Source of the DNA: Azadirachta indica
Lineage: Eukaryota; Streptophyta; Magnoliopsida; Sapindales; Meliaceae
Reading direction: 5' to 3'
DNA length: 64,000 nt
Assembly (NCBI GenBank): GCA_022749755.1
Contig: CM040443.1
Location: 12,125,744-12,189,743, forward strand
Shown: one piece after another, positions 12,045-23,388 of the stretch
Numbering within the stretch: the first letter of the stretch is position 1
Layout: each line of letters opens with the position of its first letter
Notes under the pieces: model-generated
Told to the model about the DNA's origin: nothing
Seen by the model: the letters and a program-made list of their open reading frames with translations, nothing else
Databases searched by the model: none
Position numbers and translations under genes: made by a program

Positions 12045-12421
12045 ATGGAAAAAGCTTCATTGAAGTTGGTTTTCTTGTTCTTCTTGGTCATTGCCTCCGG
12101 TCAGTCTCCATTTCGGTCTCTGTTTATTTCATGTACCACTTAAGCTCGATCACTGAAGTTGGTTTTTGTTTTCTTATTTATATATTATGTTACGTAAATT
12201 ACATGTGCATTGACTAATGAGACATCTTTTTTCCAGCTGTGCCGTTCTTGACGACGCCAGGAGCCGAAGCAAGAAGGGATCCAATTCGCTGTTTCGACTG
12301 CAACAAAATGTGTGAATCTCGCAACAACAGCTGCATTGATGGCAAGTGCGTTTGCGGCGGTAATCCACCTGCGGATGCGTCCACCACTGAAACGGACCAA
12401 TGTCATGTTGATGATTGCTAA
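12045..12421 (+). CDS. secreted cysteine-rich peptide (defensin-like), two exons
   Basis: Exon 1 is 12045-12099 (18 codons plus one base); exon 2 is 12237-12421. The 137-nt GT..AG phase-1 intron sits inside the signal sequence, as in the gene at 1478. The product is 80 residues: signal peptide MEKASLKLVFLFFLVIAS plus VPFLTTPGAEAR, then a mature part with eight cysteines: C-x2-C-x3-C-x6-C-x4-C-x-C and a C-terminal C-x4-C. The CIDGKCVCGG stretch matches CVNGACICGG of the peptide at 6795. Acidic tail, small size and secretion signal suggest an apoplastic defence or signalling peptide; the target is unknown. Confidence 0.75.
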
Positions 12422-12649
12422 ATGTTGTGATCACCGAAATATGTTAATCACTGAATCATCTTCGCTCTTTGAATAGCTAGCTTTCACTTAAGGAGTCTTG
12501 ACGGGTCATGCTAATTAGCTATAACAAAATATAAATTGTGCTTTTAGTTTTCTGTCTTATGAATTGCTTCAAAGTATTGTCGAAATTCCTGAGTCTGGTT
12601 AGGGAGAATCCAAGAGCAAGCCTTCCTTTGTAATCTACCAAGCTAGACA

Positions 12650-13140
12650 AATATCTTTTTTAATAAAAAGGAAATCAAGAAAAAGAAAAAAAAATAATAT
12701 TTCTTTCATTTTCTTTTTTGATGTAATCTCTAAGAGCAAACTCTTAGAGAGAAATATCATTAATGAATAAGAAGAGTATAAGACAAGTAGATGCCAAGAG
12801 AAAAAAATACAAGAAAAGCTAAGTAAGTTGAGGACAAAAAGAATCAACCCACAACCTCAGGAAACAGCTGGCAACAGAGGCCAAATCATGGCCAACCGCA
12901 GAATCTGGCAGCAAACTGCAGCTACAACAGCAGGACACAGCTATCCACTAGCAGCAAACGGAGCATAGGTTTCAGCACAAGACAACCAGCAGCAAAATAA
13001 TTGCAGCATAAGCATCAATAATAGCAGGACAACATAATCTGGCAGCAAGCTGCAGCTATAAACGGGCAGCAGGACACCACCATCAGCAGCAAACTGCAGC
13101 AGGACACAGCCATCACCAGCAGCAATTTCATAAATGAATT
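12650..13140. repeat. A-rich plus CAG-rich retroposon-like segment
   Basis: An A/T-rich zone (12655-12720) is followed by sequence full of gcagcaaac, cagcaggacacag and ctggcagcaa motifs up to about 13130. A segment of like composition at 24351-24821 is flanked by a probable target duplication, so this may be a second member of the same retroposon family. No ORF of interest. Confidence 0.4.
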
Positions 13141-14482
13141 TATTTTTGGAAATAAAGAACATAAAGAATTTCAAGAAAACACATCCAATGAATTGTTTAC
13201 AAAAATAGCTTTTAACACAATACTTTTAGTTGATTTAAATATCGAAACATTAGTAAATTTCTGGTACTATTTATTTTATGAGAAATAGTATCCAAATTAT
13301 TAATTCCAAGAACTTGAAATACTAAAATAGTACCCGACCATTGCAACAAAGCAAATGGAAGGTAAAACTTTCATGAACAAGTTGTTCTATAAGACAAATT
13401 CAGTTCCTTCTTAAATTATCTTGTTGAAAAATAAACTGTGGATTGAGATCTCCGGAAGGAGTTGTGACATTGATTCAAAGACTTTACTGCAAGAATACTG
13501 GACGAATGGCCCCATACATTACCCTTTTTTTATAATAATTTTCCCAGTTTCATATGGTTAATTAATTTAATTTACTCACTGGAAAATCCATCTAAAAATT
13601 ATATATGCAACGTCTAAACCATAGTGATATATTAAAAGAAAAAATCTCTAGCATTGACGCGGCCGTCCAACAATTTGCAAATACCGTCATCACAATCTGC
13701 CAAGTCAGTCTGATGTTACCTTCCATATTTTCTATCTTATTTTTCTTTTCAATTTTCTGCCGCCATTTTTTTTTTTCTAATTGAAAAGAATTTACACTCT
13801 TTTAATAGTATATACAGTCTCAGATGCCCGCCTTTTTTCCTCTCCTTAACGTGTGCATCCTCTTTTTTACCAGTATATGAAAGAAATTGCAGTTATTAGT
13901 TGCAGTTATTAGTCATGTATAAAGCAGATTACTCATCTAATTTCTTGGACATGCATGCAAAATTCAGTCCTTCTGCGGTTGAGCACAAGGATCATACTTC
14001 TATTGCTTATTCGTCTCATTGATAACTTTTTCTCACATGATGAGCTCAAATTTTCAATTCAAATCAACATATATCTGAAAATAGTTACAGATTTAAGAGC
14101 AAAATTGAGTTATCTAGCTATTTACAAATATAGATAACAAAGTGAGATGTCGATCACCAAGAATATCTTTTCAGGGTAAAGTCAGAAATGGGGATATCAT
14201 TTTTCAGATAAATCTATCCTCAGCAATATCTAGGGCCCAGACTAAAACAAAACCGCGTTCACAGTTTTCTTCCCGGAGGCAGCGCTGAAGCTTCAGGGTT
14301 CACGCCGTATAAGTCAACCATTTGAATGGTTCCAAGTCTTGCTATAAATAATTAAATTACTTTGTTCTAAAATGATCTATACCAACCGCGCAAGATATTA
14401 TTATATCAATTCTGATGTAGAGTATAATAATATTCTAATGGGAAATTACCTTCGAATTATCCGCTCGACGATTTCTTGCCTC
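13140..14482. other. intergenic region
   Basis: No gene recognised. AT-rich, with a more GC-balanced patch at about 14230-14310. Confidence 0.4.
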
Positions 14483-14489
14483 TATAAAT
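14483..14489 (+). promoter_or_regulatory. candidate TATA box (TATAAAT)
   Basis: TATAAAT about 80 nt upstream of the ATG at 14567. A second TATAAATA occurs at 14343-14350. Confidence 0.4.
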
Positions 14490-14566
14490 CGAAGCAATGC
14501 CTCTTACTTCATTACCACACGTTGACCTCTGGACGAAATAACCCATTTGTCTAGTGAGCTCCAACG

Positions 14567-14911
14567 ATGTGCAGAAAACTGTACAAATCAACCCAAATAG
14601 AAGAACTAATTTTAGGGATATCAATAGGAATAACACTAGCTCTTGTAAAACTTCCTTACGAAAAGATAGATGGAAACCCAGTTCCAACGATCATCTTCAA
14701 AGATCAGCCTGGATTGTTCCATGCTTTTGTCTTAGCTCTCAATTTTTCATTTTTCGGTTCTGTAATCACAATCTCTCTTCGTGAAAGGTATGCAAAGGTC
14801 GCTAGGTATCCCCTCACTCTCGCAGTTGTATCTATGGCTACAGCATTTGGCATATTGACATGGTTGATAGTACCAATGAGCTTTAAATTGTTAACATGTC
14901 ATGTCTGTTAA
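14567..14911 (+). CDS. small membrane protein, unrecognised family
   Basis: 114 residues with three predicted hydrophobic stretches: around residues 15-27 (LILGISIGITLALV), 50-72 (LFHAFVLALNFSFFGSVITI) and 83-105 (LTLAVVSMATAFGILTWLIVPM). A short polar loop with RERYAKVARY lies between the last two. I do not recognise the family; proteins of similar shape occur next to, or as the membrane part of, plant ankyrin/PGG-type proteins, but no such domain is present. Its 3' UTR, including AATAAA at 15069-15074, lies in the segment repeated at 18.5 kb and partly at 23.4 kb, so it was probably part of the ancestral duplicated unit. A few short motifs loosely resemble the neighbouring four-span proteins; common origin is unproven. 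Confidence 0.6.
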   Translation: MCRKLYKSTQIEELILGISIGITLALVKLPYEKIDGNPVPTIIFKDQPGLFHAFVLALNFSFFGSVITISLRERYAKVARYPLTLAVVSMATAFGILTWLIVPMSFKLLTCHVC

Positions 14912-16477
14912 GGGGCTCTCTGCTGCACGTGTGTACGAGGTGAGTCGACCTCAAGCAACACAGACAAAACCCTTAGTTGTTTGTACTAATATATATATAT
15001 ATATATGCAGCATAAAACTTGTACAAAATTTACGTTTGTACTTGAAGTTTGTAACAAAAGATGATGATAATAAAGCTGATTGATGAGGAAAATTCAAAGT
15101 TCATCCATAAAAAATTTAGCTGATGATTTCTGTGGTTGTTTCTTGGGGTCTATTAATCAGCTGCTAAGGTAGTGCTATCCCTCTAAACAGACAGAGAAAA
15201 CCCGGCGAGATCGTTGACCCAGATGTATTATTATTGAATGTGCTTGCTGTCGCTGGTTGATGGTGATAATAATTAAGCTCAACAAACATATATACGACTA
15301 TATATTGTAAAGCTGAATGTTGATTACTCACAATAATTCAAGCAGAAAGAGCTTGAATATTCGATTCGTTTGGACAGAGACATAAGCTCCTTAGGTTTTA
15401 AGATTTTTTCCTATTGACTTTTTAATTTTGATATAAATTAACGAGATAATATTCATAATAATAAATAAACGAACAAATTACTAACTAAAATCTGATTTAA
15501 GATCATTCATCATAACTTTCGATTTCTGAAAATACAAGAGATCTAATTCCATGCACATCACTAAAAAGGTTTAGATACATAAAAGTTATCATAAATAATA
15601 TCTCCTCCTCCTCATGACAAGTTCATTAAGGAGTTTTAAACAGAAATTTAAAAGCTGAATTTCAATAAATTCATTTATTATTTATCATGTAATAGTTAAT
15701 ACTTTGAGTAGATAGATTAATTTGATTAACCTGAATTGTTTAATACAAAAAATATTAACTACAAGATGTAATTTTTTATTTAAAAAAATAGTCTTGTCAA
15801 ATATTTCAAATAAAAAATAAAGTAATATATCATCCTCAATATTATTTTAGTATATTGATATATTACTTTTGTTGATTAGCAATAAATTTTAAACAATATT
15901 TTGTATAATATTTTCCAAATACACGCAAAGAATATAAAGTTTTTTCCGCTTTATAATTAAAAAGTGCAAAACGCATATCTGTTGTTTTACGAATTATTTT
16001 TCAAAAATAGTTACCCAATAAATAATTAATCTGTTTTTCAGGAAATGAACACGACAACAGTCTTTGCAAATATTAACTTTTATTTATAAACTAATTTTTA
16101 TTATTCACGCTATTACTTATATATACTTGATATTGGTGATTTTATCAAACAAAATCTAGTAATTTTAGTGATTTTATCAAATCACGTCTACTACTTTATC
16201 AAATAACAGCAATTATTACTTTACAACCACGTAAAGTTAATATATTTCAAACAATAAAAGTATTTTATCAAAAAACAATACAACTAATATTGATGTGTGT
16301 GTGTATATATATATATATGTATATAGTGCTTGCTAAAAAGTTTACATAATCTTTATCTGAAAAACATGGCTATGAAACTTAGAAACGTATTTTACAGACT
16401 TTATGTACAAGATACATCAATACAGTTATAAACAAAAATACATACGCATGAACTAGAATTTATCATAGGAGCCAACA

Positions 16478-17338
16478 TTAAACTAGAAATTCTGCTGAAA
16501 TAGGATCCCCATTTTCAAGGACTCTCTCCCTAGAAATATATGCTACAACACAGGGAAACAAGCTCAAAAGCCAGCACAATAGGGGAATCCAGATAAAGGT
16601 TGGTGGAAGGAAGCAAGCGACAAATCTATAGAAGGACATGAGCATAAAGGCAACTCCTAGTAGCTCAATCAAATTAGAAAGGTTAGGCCAGGTTTTACGG
16701 AGCAAAATGCCGTTCCAGATCAACGCTACACCAAGCGAGAGAGACACAGGAGTGCCAACAATTTTTGGATTACGAATAGTAGATAAGGCAATGATCATAG
16801 GAACTGCAAGAACTAGCAGATGCCTACCAAGTTCTTGGTCCCGGAAAATCCAAATAATCGGATGAAATACTGTCTGCTCTGAGTTCTGATGCATGCAAGC
16901 TGAGCTTTCCTTTTCCCGGGGTATTGGATCACTTTCATGCCCCGGGCTTGAAGTATTGAGACTCAACTTGTATGAATCAGGTACCCATAGCGGTTTGGCC
17001 TTTTTGGCATCGTACACCATGGAGGACGAGGATGCAAATGAAGATGATGAACCAACCGCTAGGCTTTCTTCTCCCTTGCATGGCGGGTTTATGATGGAGT
17101 GATGGTATGGAAAGGCTGGTGAAGGTGAAGCCACGCTGGCTTCCGCACCCGAGGAGGAAGTAGAATTCAGGGACACCTGAGGTTCAAAACTAGAAACAGA
17201 AATGGATATAGATAGAGCTGGATTTCGTGATGGTGGTGTGGTACTGGGGTTTACATCATGAAGCTCTTCCTTAAAGAAAGATCGGATGCCAGAAAGAAAA
17301 TGATGATACAACGTAAGGCAGGTTCCGGAAAGGTTCAT
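16478..17338 (-). CDS. four-span membrane protein, tandem copy A
   Basis: 286 residues, family not recognised. The N-terminal half is Ser/Pro-rich and probably disordered, with a short motif HDVNPSTT near residue 27. The last ~125 residues hold a conserved block (HPIIWIFRDQELGR) and four hydrophobic segments (LLVLAVPMIIAL; LSLGVALIWNGILL; ELLGVAFMLMSFYRFVACFL; FIWIPLLCWLLSLFPCVVAYI), ending in the motif SRERVLENGDPIS. I chose the ATG at 17338, giving MNLSGT as in copy C; the open frame extends to 17380 only through a GTG beside an acceptor-like CAG. A TATATATAAT at 17412-17423 lies at a suitable distance. Copies B and C follow in the same orientation. Probably an integral membrane protein; function unknown. 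Confidence 0.7.
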   Translation of the reverse strand: MNLSGTCLTLYHHFLSGIRSFFKEELHDVNPSTTPPSRNPALSISISVSSFEPQVSLNSTSSSGAEASVASPSPAFPYHHSIINPPCKGEESLAVGSSSSFASSSSMVYDAKKAKPLWVPDSYKLSLNTSSPGHESDPIPREKESSACMHQNSEQTVFHPIIWIFRDQELGRHLLVLAVPMIIALSTIRNPKIVGTPVSLSLGVALIWNGILLRKTWPNLSNLIELLGVAFMLMSFYRFVACFLPPTFIWIPLLCWLLSLFPCVVAYISRERVLENGDPISAEFLV

Positions 17339-17411
17339 CCACGCCACTTTCAGAATTACCCCGAGACCAATTGTTAGCACCTGAAAGAGAAATCAAAGAC
17401 AACGAGTGAGA

Positions 17412-17423
17412 TTATATATAATT
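17412..17423 (-). promoter_or_regulatory. candidate TATA box of copy A
   Basis: Minus-strand AATTATATATAA, about 75-85 nt upstream of the ATG at 17338. Copy B has a TATAAATT (21087-21095) and copy C a TATAAATA (26226-26233) at comparable places. Confidence 0.5.
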
Positions 17424-18967
17424 GATAATTCATGGCTGCGCGCCTGTATATTAATTAATTATTAATTATATTTTTTTGATGGAATATATCCTTTTCTGTT
17501 CTTTATTATTATTATTATCATAATATTTTTTGGAAAAATTAAGTGGAGGCCAAATACAGTGTGTATTCAACTAAACTGATTCTGAGCCTAAGTGTTAGCG
17601 TAATCAATGTAATGAAATTAAAAAATGCAATCATATGTGGAGATGATATAGAGTTCGTCTGCATTGTGAATGTGGATTCTTTTAATTTATTAAATTTTTT
17701 AAAGACGGCAAAAGCGACTTAGAACTCAAAAATCCCATTCGCACGCGAGGGTTCAGTTTACATTTGTATCTGCATTTTCCTAAAATTTCATAAGAATTCA
17801 ATATACGTTTATAGAGTTTGAATAATTTGAATTTTTGTAAACAAGAATTGATCATGCATGACATCAAGTACCATTGTGAAATTATGCTTTACTTCAAGTA
17901 TGAAGAAATTAATTAGAATAACTAAAGATGACTAATAACTAGAGCATAGAGTTAATTATATTGACATATCACAACAAAGTCAGACTAGAAAATATCTTAG
18001 AATATTAAATACATTTTAAAAATGGTTGACAAATATTAAATATTTTTTTAAATATTTAATGTCTAGGTATTGGCCGATATTTCCGAGAAAAAGAATTGCC
18101 ACAAATTCCGAACATGCATAAGCGTGGAAGGTAAGCTTTGTTTCTAGAATTAACATTGACTGGCGCGCGCCGACCATTATCCTTTTTAATTAGGGTTCTT
18201 AATTAATCCTTAAATCTTCAATCAAGACAACCCTAATGCACCAAATGACTGATGGTTATTGGATAATTTGTTTAGTTGATAATCTTCCAGATGTGATCGA
18301 GTTTTATATAAGGTAAGTGAATTGCGTGCTCCTCGTCCCTATGCAATATTTTATTTATTTTTTAATTGCAGTTGACAATCCAACTTTGTCGATTTTTTAT
18401 TTCCTAATATTTACATACGTTTATTCTCTTATTTAATAAATTTATCACATGTAAGTAAATTATAATTTATGAGTTAAGGGATATACCCTTAACTTTTTAC
18501 GTTTGTACTTGCAGTTTGTAACAAAAAATGATGATGATAAAGCAGATTGATGAAGATTCAAATTTTATCCGTCAAAAATTTAATTGATACACCACTGAGA
18601 CATTTCTGATATCTGTGGTTGTTTCCTGGCATCTCTTAATCAGCTGTTATTGCTATGCTATCTCTATGAACGGCAGCGATTGAAGCGAGATCGTTGACTG
18701 CTGTTTTAGTGTAACTGTGCTTGCTGGTTGATTGTGATAATAATTTAAGCTCAATATAACTGCCTCTCCAATTTCAACAATATGTTAACTTACAGTTTTA
18801 AAAGATTTATACACTGTCCGAGGAGAATCGAATTAAATATTACGACTATTACGCAGCTGAAACTTGATTACTAGTCGTGGAAAAATTGTTAACGGACAGG
18901 TTTCTCAACCCGTGTATACCTTCGTCTAATAAATTTTAATTTTATATATGTATAGTGTATTTTAAAA

Positions 18968-19618
18968 GGAGAACGATCACTACTTCTATGCTTTGGTGCA
19001 ATACACCAACACCTTTATGTTTTAGAAAATAGCCGGTGACATTCATCGGTTAGTCAAATTAGAGATAAAATGTGATTTAATTTTTAGGACAATTATTAAA
19101 ATAATCTTACACTTTATTAAACATATGCGTCCAATTAAACAGGCAATGGGCCCTAAACAACAACGTATGGTGAAATGGATAGTTCAAAGAGATGGGAATG
19201 GTGGTGAGTACTTGGCTTGATAGCAGTGGTTTCGGCGTTTTTTTGGAACAGCGAAGCCTACCTCTTGGCTTCCTCGAGAGGTTTCTGACGGAGTTCGTTA
19301 GATCATGATTTGGTGGTGGTGGTGGTGGTTAACAGTGGAGGAGATTTTGTCGTGTTTGGAGGAGGAGAGTTTGTCGGGTTTGGAATCAAAATCAAATAAA
19401 AAGACGAAAATTTTAAAAAATAGATTTATAAGAAAGTAAATTTATGTATTTTTTTGACTTATTTTCATTTTAATATTTATAATATTGAAATATTTAACTC
19501 GTAAATAGAAGATTTTACCATTAGTTAATTTCTTCAATGAATGTAATCAGATATTCTTTAAAATATAGAAGGTGTTGGGTATTTCACCACACCATAAAAG
19601 ATGTTGGTCACTCTCCCT
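18968..19618. mobile_element. MULE-type DNA transposon, non-autonomous, possible Pack-MULE
   Basis: A 651-bp insertion with long terminal inverted repeats of about 65 bp: left end GGAGAACGATCACTACTTC.. and right end ..GTTGGTCACTCTCCCT, which pair over most of 18968-19032 and 19555-19618. It is flanked by a perfect 10-bp direct repeat TATTTTAAAA (18958-18967 and 19619-19628), the target duplication size expected for Mutator-like elements. The inside (about 19140-19390) is much more GC-rich than its surroundings and includes a GGT run at 19314-19329, as if a host gene piece had been captured. I could not identify the source. No transposase is present. Confidence 0.8.
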
Positions 19619-20314
19619 TATTTTAAAACTCAATATTCATAAAATGACAATTATGATGAGTAAAATAATTTACAACACATGACATAATTTATTGGATAAT
19701 CAGAAATTATTCTAAATTTTTCTCCTCTCAACGGTCTAAGGTGAAAGAATTTAATACTCGAAGCATCGGCACAAAGATATAATTTTCAAAACCATATGAC
19801 AGGTTTATAAGCTCCTAGTTTCTGAGACTTTTTCCTCTCTGAGCTTTTAATTTTGATATGTATAAATATATTAGCATAACAATACTAACATTCATAATAA
19901 ATAAAGAAATTAATAAACTAAATCTCATGATTTTGGATCATGCCCAGTAACTTCTTCAATTTATATATATTTATATATATAGGCGATCTAATTGCAAGTA
20001 TATAACTAAAATCATTTTGATACATACATAAAAAACTGGTGTATAATAGCTCCTTCTGTAGAAGTTCTATCGAAATGAAGAGTTTTAAATAGACAATTAA
20101 GTGTCTCATTATGAAAGAGTCCGTAAACGCTCACTTCTTTTTTTATAAATGGGAATGTGTTCTAGTAATTTTATTTGACATCTCATGACTATGAAACTTA
20201 TTACAGCACAACTTTATAAGATATAAAAGATAATTTTAAATATAAGCTACGATACGTAGTCATCAGTTACTACAAGAACATTATTGAAGGCAAAGGTTTT
20301 TATAAGGGCCAACA

Positions 20315-21016
20315 TTAAAGTAGAGGTTCTGTTGAAATTTGAACGGTATCTGCATTTTCAAGAACCCTCTCCCTAGAAAAATATGCTGCAGCAAAGGGAA
20401 TCAAGTTGAGAAACCAGCACAATGCGGGAATCCAGATCAGGGTTTTTGGAAGGAAGCAGGCAACATATCCATAGAAGCACAAGAGCATAAAGGCGGCCCC
20501 TAGTAGCTCAATCCAATTAGAAAGGTTAGGCCAGGTCTTACGGAGTAAAATGCCATTCCAAATTAATGCTACACCAACGGAGAGAGCCGCTGCAGTGCCA
20601 ATAGTTGAAGTGGGCACACTCTTTGGATTATAGGAAGTAGATAACGCTATGATCATAGGAATTGCAAGCACTAGCAGATGCCTACCTAATTCTTGGTTCC
20701 GGAAATTCCAAATAATCGGATGAAGTACTACTGTCTGCTCTGAGTTCTGATCTTGTAGTGTTGGACTTTCATTCTCCGGGCTTGAGTTGCTAGACTTGGG
20801 ATTAGAGTTCACAAGCATGTGAGATTCAACATCAGAAACAGAAATGCATACAAATGAAGCTGGATTTGGTGATGATGGCGTTTCTGTGGTACTAGGGTTT
20901 ACATCATGAACCTCCTGAATATGAATATCACCGGATTTTATATTAAAGAAAGATTGGATGGCAGAAAGAAAACGATGATACAAAGTAAGAGAGGTTCCCG
21001 GAAGTTTCTCACCCAT
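20315..21016 (-). CDS. four-span membrane protein, tandem copy B (short linker)
   Basis: 233 residues, clearly homologous to copies A and C: shared HDVNPSTT near the N-terminus, the HPIIW.FR.QELGR block, four hydrophobic segments and the end motif SRERVLEN. It is about 53 residues shorter because most of the Ser/Pro-rich linker is missing, and its start differs (MGEKLPGTSLTLYHRFL against MNLSGT.LTLYHHFL). It has an insert NIKSGDIHIQ after the first helix and a four-residue insert in the loop after span 1. The divergence suggests it is the oldest duplicate or has evolved faster. A TATAAATT lies at 21087-21095 on the minus strand. Function unknown. Confidence 0.7.
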   Translation of the reverse strand: MGEKLPGTSLTLYHRFLSAIQSFFNIKSGDIHIQEVHDVNPSTTETPSSPNPASFVCISVSDVESHMLVNSNPKSSNSSPENESPTLQDQNSEQTVVLHPIIWNFRNQELGRHLLVLAIPMIIALSTSYNPKSVPTSTIGTAAALSVGVALIWNGILLRKTWPNLSNWIELLGAAFMLLCFYGYVACFLPKTLIWIPALCWFLNLIPFAAAYFSRERVLENADTVQISTEPLL

Positions 21017-21789
21017 GCACGGCCACTTTTCAGAATGACTTGAAACTATATGGTAGCCACTGAATAAACAGAGCTAGCTACCATTTTAATTTATAGATTA
21101 TTTGTATTGAAATTATCCTTTTTTATCTTTGTATTGTTAATTATCGCTTTTTTATCATTTCTTTTTCTTTTAGAAAGGGAGGAGTGGCGGGCATGCCATA
21201 CATAAAAGGGCTTAATTTACATGTATATCTGCATTTTACCAAAGTTTCATACGAATTCAACAGAAGTTGTTAAGAGTTTGAATAATTCAGCTTTAATTTT
21301 CTACAAATTAACAACAATTAATATTTGATCGATGACATCAAATAGCATGGCTCAATTCTGCTTGCAGAGAAAATAACGCACATGACTCTCATGCATGTGT
21401 GTTGGTGTGTAATTGAAGATAGATCACTTATGACTCGCGATTTAATTACTAAAATAAAATTGTAAAGGAATATCAATGTCTTAGATAAGGAGTGTCTAAA
21501 ACAATTTTGAAATTAATGATTGACAAAATCGTTGCCAGCCAGCACAAGCGTGAAAGATGAGCATGTTTCTTGAATATTGATGCCGACAATTATCCTTTTA
21601 ATTAAGCCTTAACGGAGCAAATGACTAATGGTGATTGGATGTCTCCAGTGTTAATTATAATCTTCTAAACGTCATCAAGTTTTATAGCTTATATACAAGC
21701 TTGGTGAGTGAATTAACTGCTCTCTCACCCTTTGAATTCAACATTTTATTTATTTAATTTCAAGACTTTTCCACAGCACCAACTTTGTC

Positions 21790-22680
21790 GATCTTTTATT
21801 TCCAAATATTTATATTTGCGTAACCAACGCCATTCAATTGTTTTTTTGTCAACAATTAAACATACTCTTCTTGTTAAAGGTACTTCTTTTTTTTTTTACA
21901 AAAAATATGAAGAATCTTAAATCTAAATAGACTTATATGTGTGATTAAAATAATATTCGTTTTTTTTTAAATCTAAATATTAGTATTAAATTCTTGGTTC
22001 ATTTAAAAAGAATTTGAAATGAATACTTTAAATTTTGTATACTTGTAAATTGTAATGTTAAATAAAATAATAAAATATCTTAAAAATAAAATTATTGACT
22101 TGTATAAGTATATATAAACAAAAATTGTGTTAATATGAATTTTGTTATATTTTATGATTGTATATGAAAATAAATATATTTATTTTTTTAATTGGTAAAA
22201 ACTGATAAATATAGATTTGGATTAAAAGTTAAAAATATTTATCACAAAAATATAATAAAACATGTTGATTAAAAATTTTGACAAATGAATATGAAGGAGA
22301 GATAGTGCACCAAAAAAAATTAAAAGGAAAAACATACTAATGAATTTTAAAAAGAGAAAAAGTTATAAGTTTGATATGGGTAATAATACAAATAGATAAA
22401 TTAGATAAGGCCATGTTCAGGACGACATTTAATTTGCTAATTAAAACTTATCAGATTAAGGAGGCGTTTTATTTTTTTTGAACATAACTCAAATATGAAC
22501 TGAACTTAATTAATATGAGTCATATGTATATATTATCATTCTGTACTTTTAAAATTTAGCAGATTAATTAGGATAAGAAATATAATAATTAAAATATCTT
22601 TTATAAAATGACAATTATTCAAACAAGTTTAATTTTAATCTTTGTGCAGAAAATAATTGTGATGAATTGTAAGTTAATTT
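21790..22680. other. AT-rich intergenic stretch
   Basis: No gene or clear element seen; very AT-rich. It separates unit B from the PHYLLO exon scrap. Confidence 0.4.
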
Positions 22681-23290
22681 GAATACCCAACAAGCATAAT
22701 TTTTTGCAGGAGTAATCTATTCAATCAGCTTGCATAATACATCTGCAACCATGTCATTGAGAAAAATGTTTCTTGTGTGGCTTGCTTACTAGTTATTAAA
22801 GGTCAATTTGTTATAACTTTTCAAATAAAGTTTTGTAAAGTAAAGTTTTTACCTGTAAAATTTTTATAAGTAAAACTTTTAACAAAAATTTATTAATCGT
22901 TTAGTTGTCACACATAATTTTTAAGAAAATTTGATTAATTACTTTAATAAACAAATTTTTAATATTTTATGTTAAAAAAATAACATAAATTTTTTAAAAT
23001 AAATAAGAATATTTTAAATAATTTTATCTTTTAAAAAAATTAAAAAATTTTATTGTCAAAAATTCAAATTTTAGACTTATAATTTTTTTAATTTCCAAAA
23101 ATATTTTTCTATTGTCAACCAAACAATATTAAAAAATTTGAAAAAAATTTTTATCATTAGAAAAATCTCTTTTAACTAATGAAAAAGTCAAATCAAATCG
23201 TCACTAAATTTAACATAGTTTTGTATTTTTTATCCCCATAGCTAGGAGGTCGATTGAAATGCATCTTACTGATCCTAAGGTAGCCTTCAT

Positions 23291-23325
<35 letters not shown>

Positions 23326-23388
23326 ATCCATTCTTCACCATGGGCATGGAGAAATACAACTAGTATTATCCTGTGTTGGTACACAAAT
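22681..23388 (-). pseudogene. PHYLLO exon-25 (MenH) fragment, split by a MITE
   Basis: 22681-22796 matches 30262-30376 of the true gene (for example gcttgcataata.atctgcaaccatgtc), and about 23209-23388 matches 30385-30527 (gaaatgcatctt.ct.atcct, ttattatcctgtgt.gg.acacaaatgg). The two halves are in the right order and minus orientation, and the gap between them is occupied by the MITE at 22800-23204. A TA microsatellite (23294-23322) has replaced part of the exon. It covers most of one exon of the MenH alpha/beta-hydrolase domain, is frame-broken, and cannot be functional. Confidence 0.85.
22800..23204. mobile_element. Tourist-like MITE, copy 2 (inverted relative to copy 1)
   Basis: The reverse complement of 9-429 aligns over the whole element, most clearly at 'ttgtcaaccaaacaatattaa' near 23113. 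It is flanked by TAA (22797-22799 and 23205-23207). It sits inside the PHYLLO exon-25 fragment, so it inserted after that exon was copied. Confidence 0.8.

Larger units (their letters stand above)
15020..18460. repeat. segmental duplication unit A
   Basis: Contains the membrane-protein gene at 16478-17338 plus flanks. The left marker (gtttgtaacaaaagatgatg .. ctgtggttgtttc .. gcgagatcgttgac) recurs at about 18500-18740, and its inner half at about 23400-23560. The right marker (gaccattatccttttt .. aaatgactgatggttattgg) at about 18110-18350 recurs at about 21530-21770 and 26810-27100. The AT-rich stretch 15330-16440 has no other gene; part of it (15890-16270) is shared with unit C. Confidence 0.8.
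18490..21790. repeat. segmental duplication unit B
   Basis: Second copy of the segment, starting in sequence homologous to the 3' UTR of the gene at 14567 and ending after the right marker (caaatgactaatggtgattgg, near 21617). It contains copy B and a MULE-type insertion at 18968-19618 that units A and C lack. Confidence 0.75.

Noticed and set aside
16638..17102. Open frames on the + strand over copy A, and the like ones over copy C (25375-26001)
   Set aside because: They are mirror frames of the conserved minus-strand genes; protein-level conservation between copies A, B and C follows the minus strand.
17339..17380. Extension of copy A to a GTG at 17380
   Set aside because: GTG starts are not expected in plant nuclear genes, the site looks like a splice acceptor, and copy C starts at the equivalent of the inner ATG.
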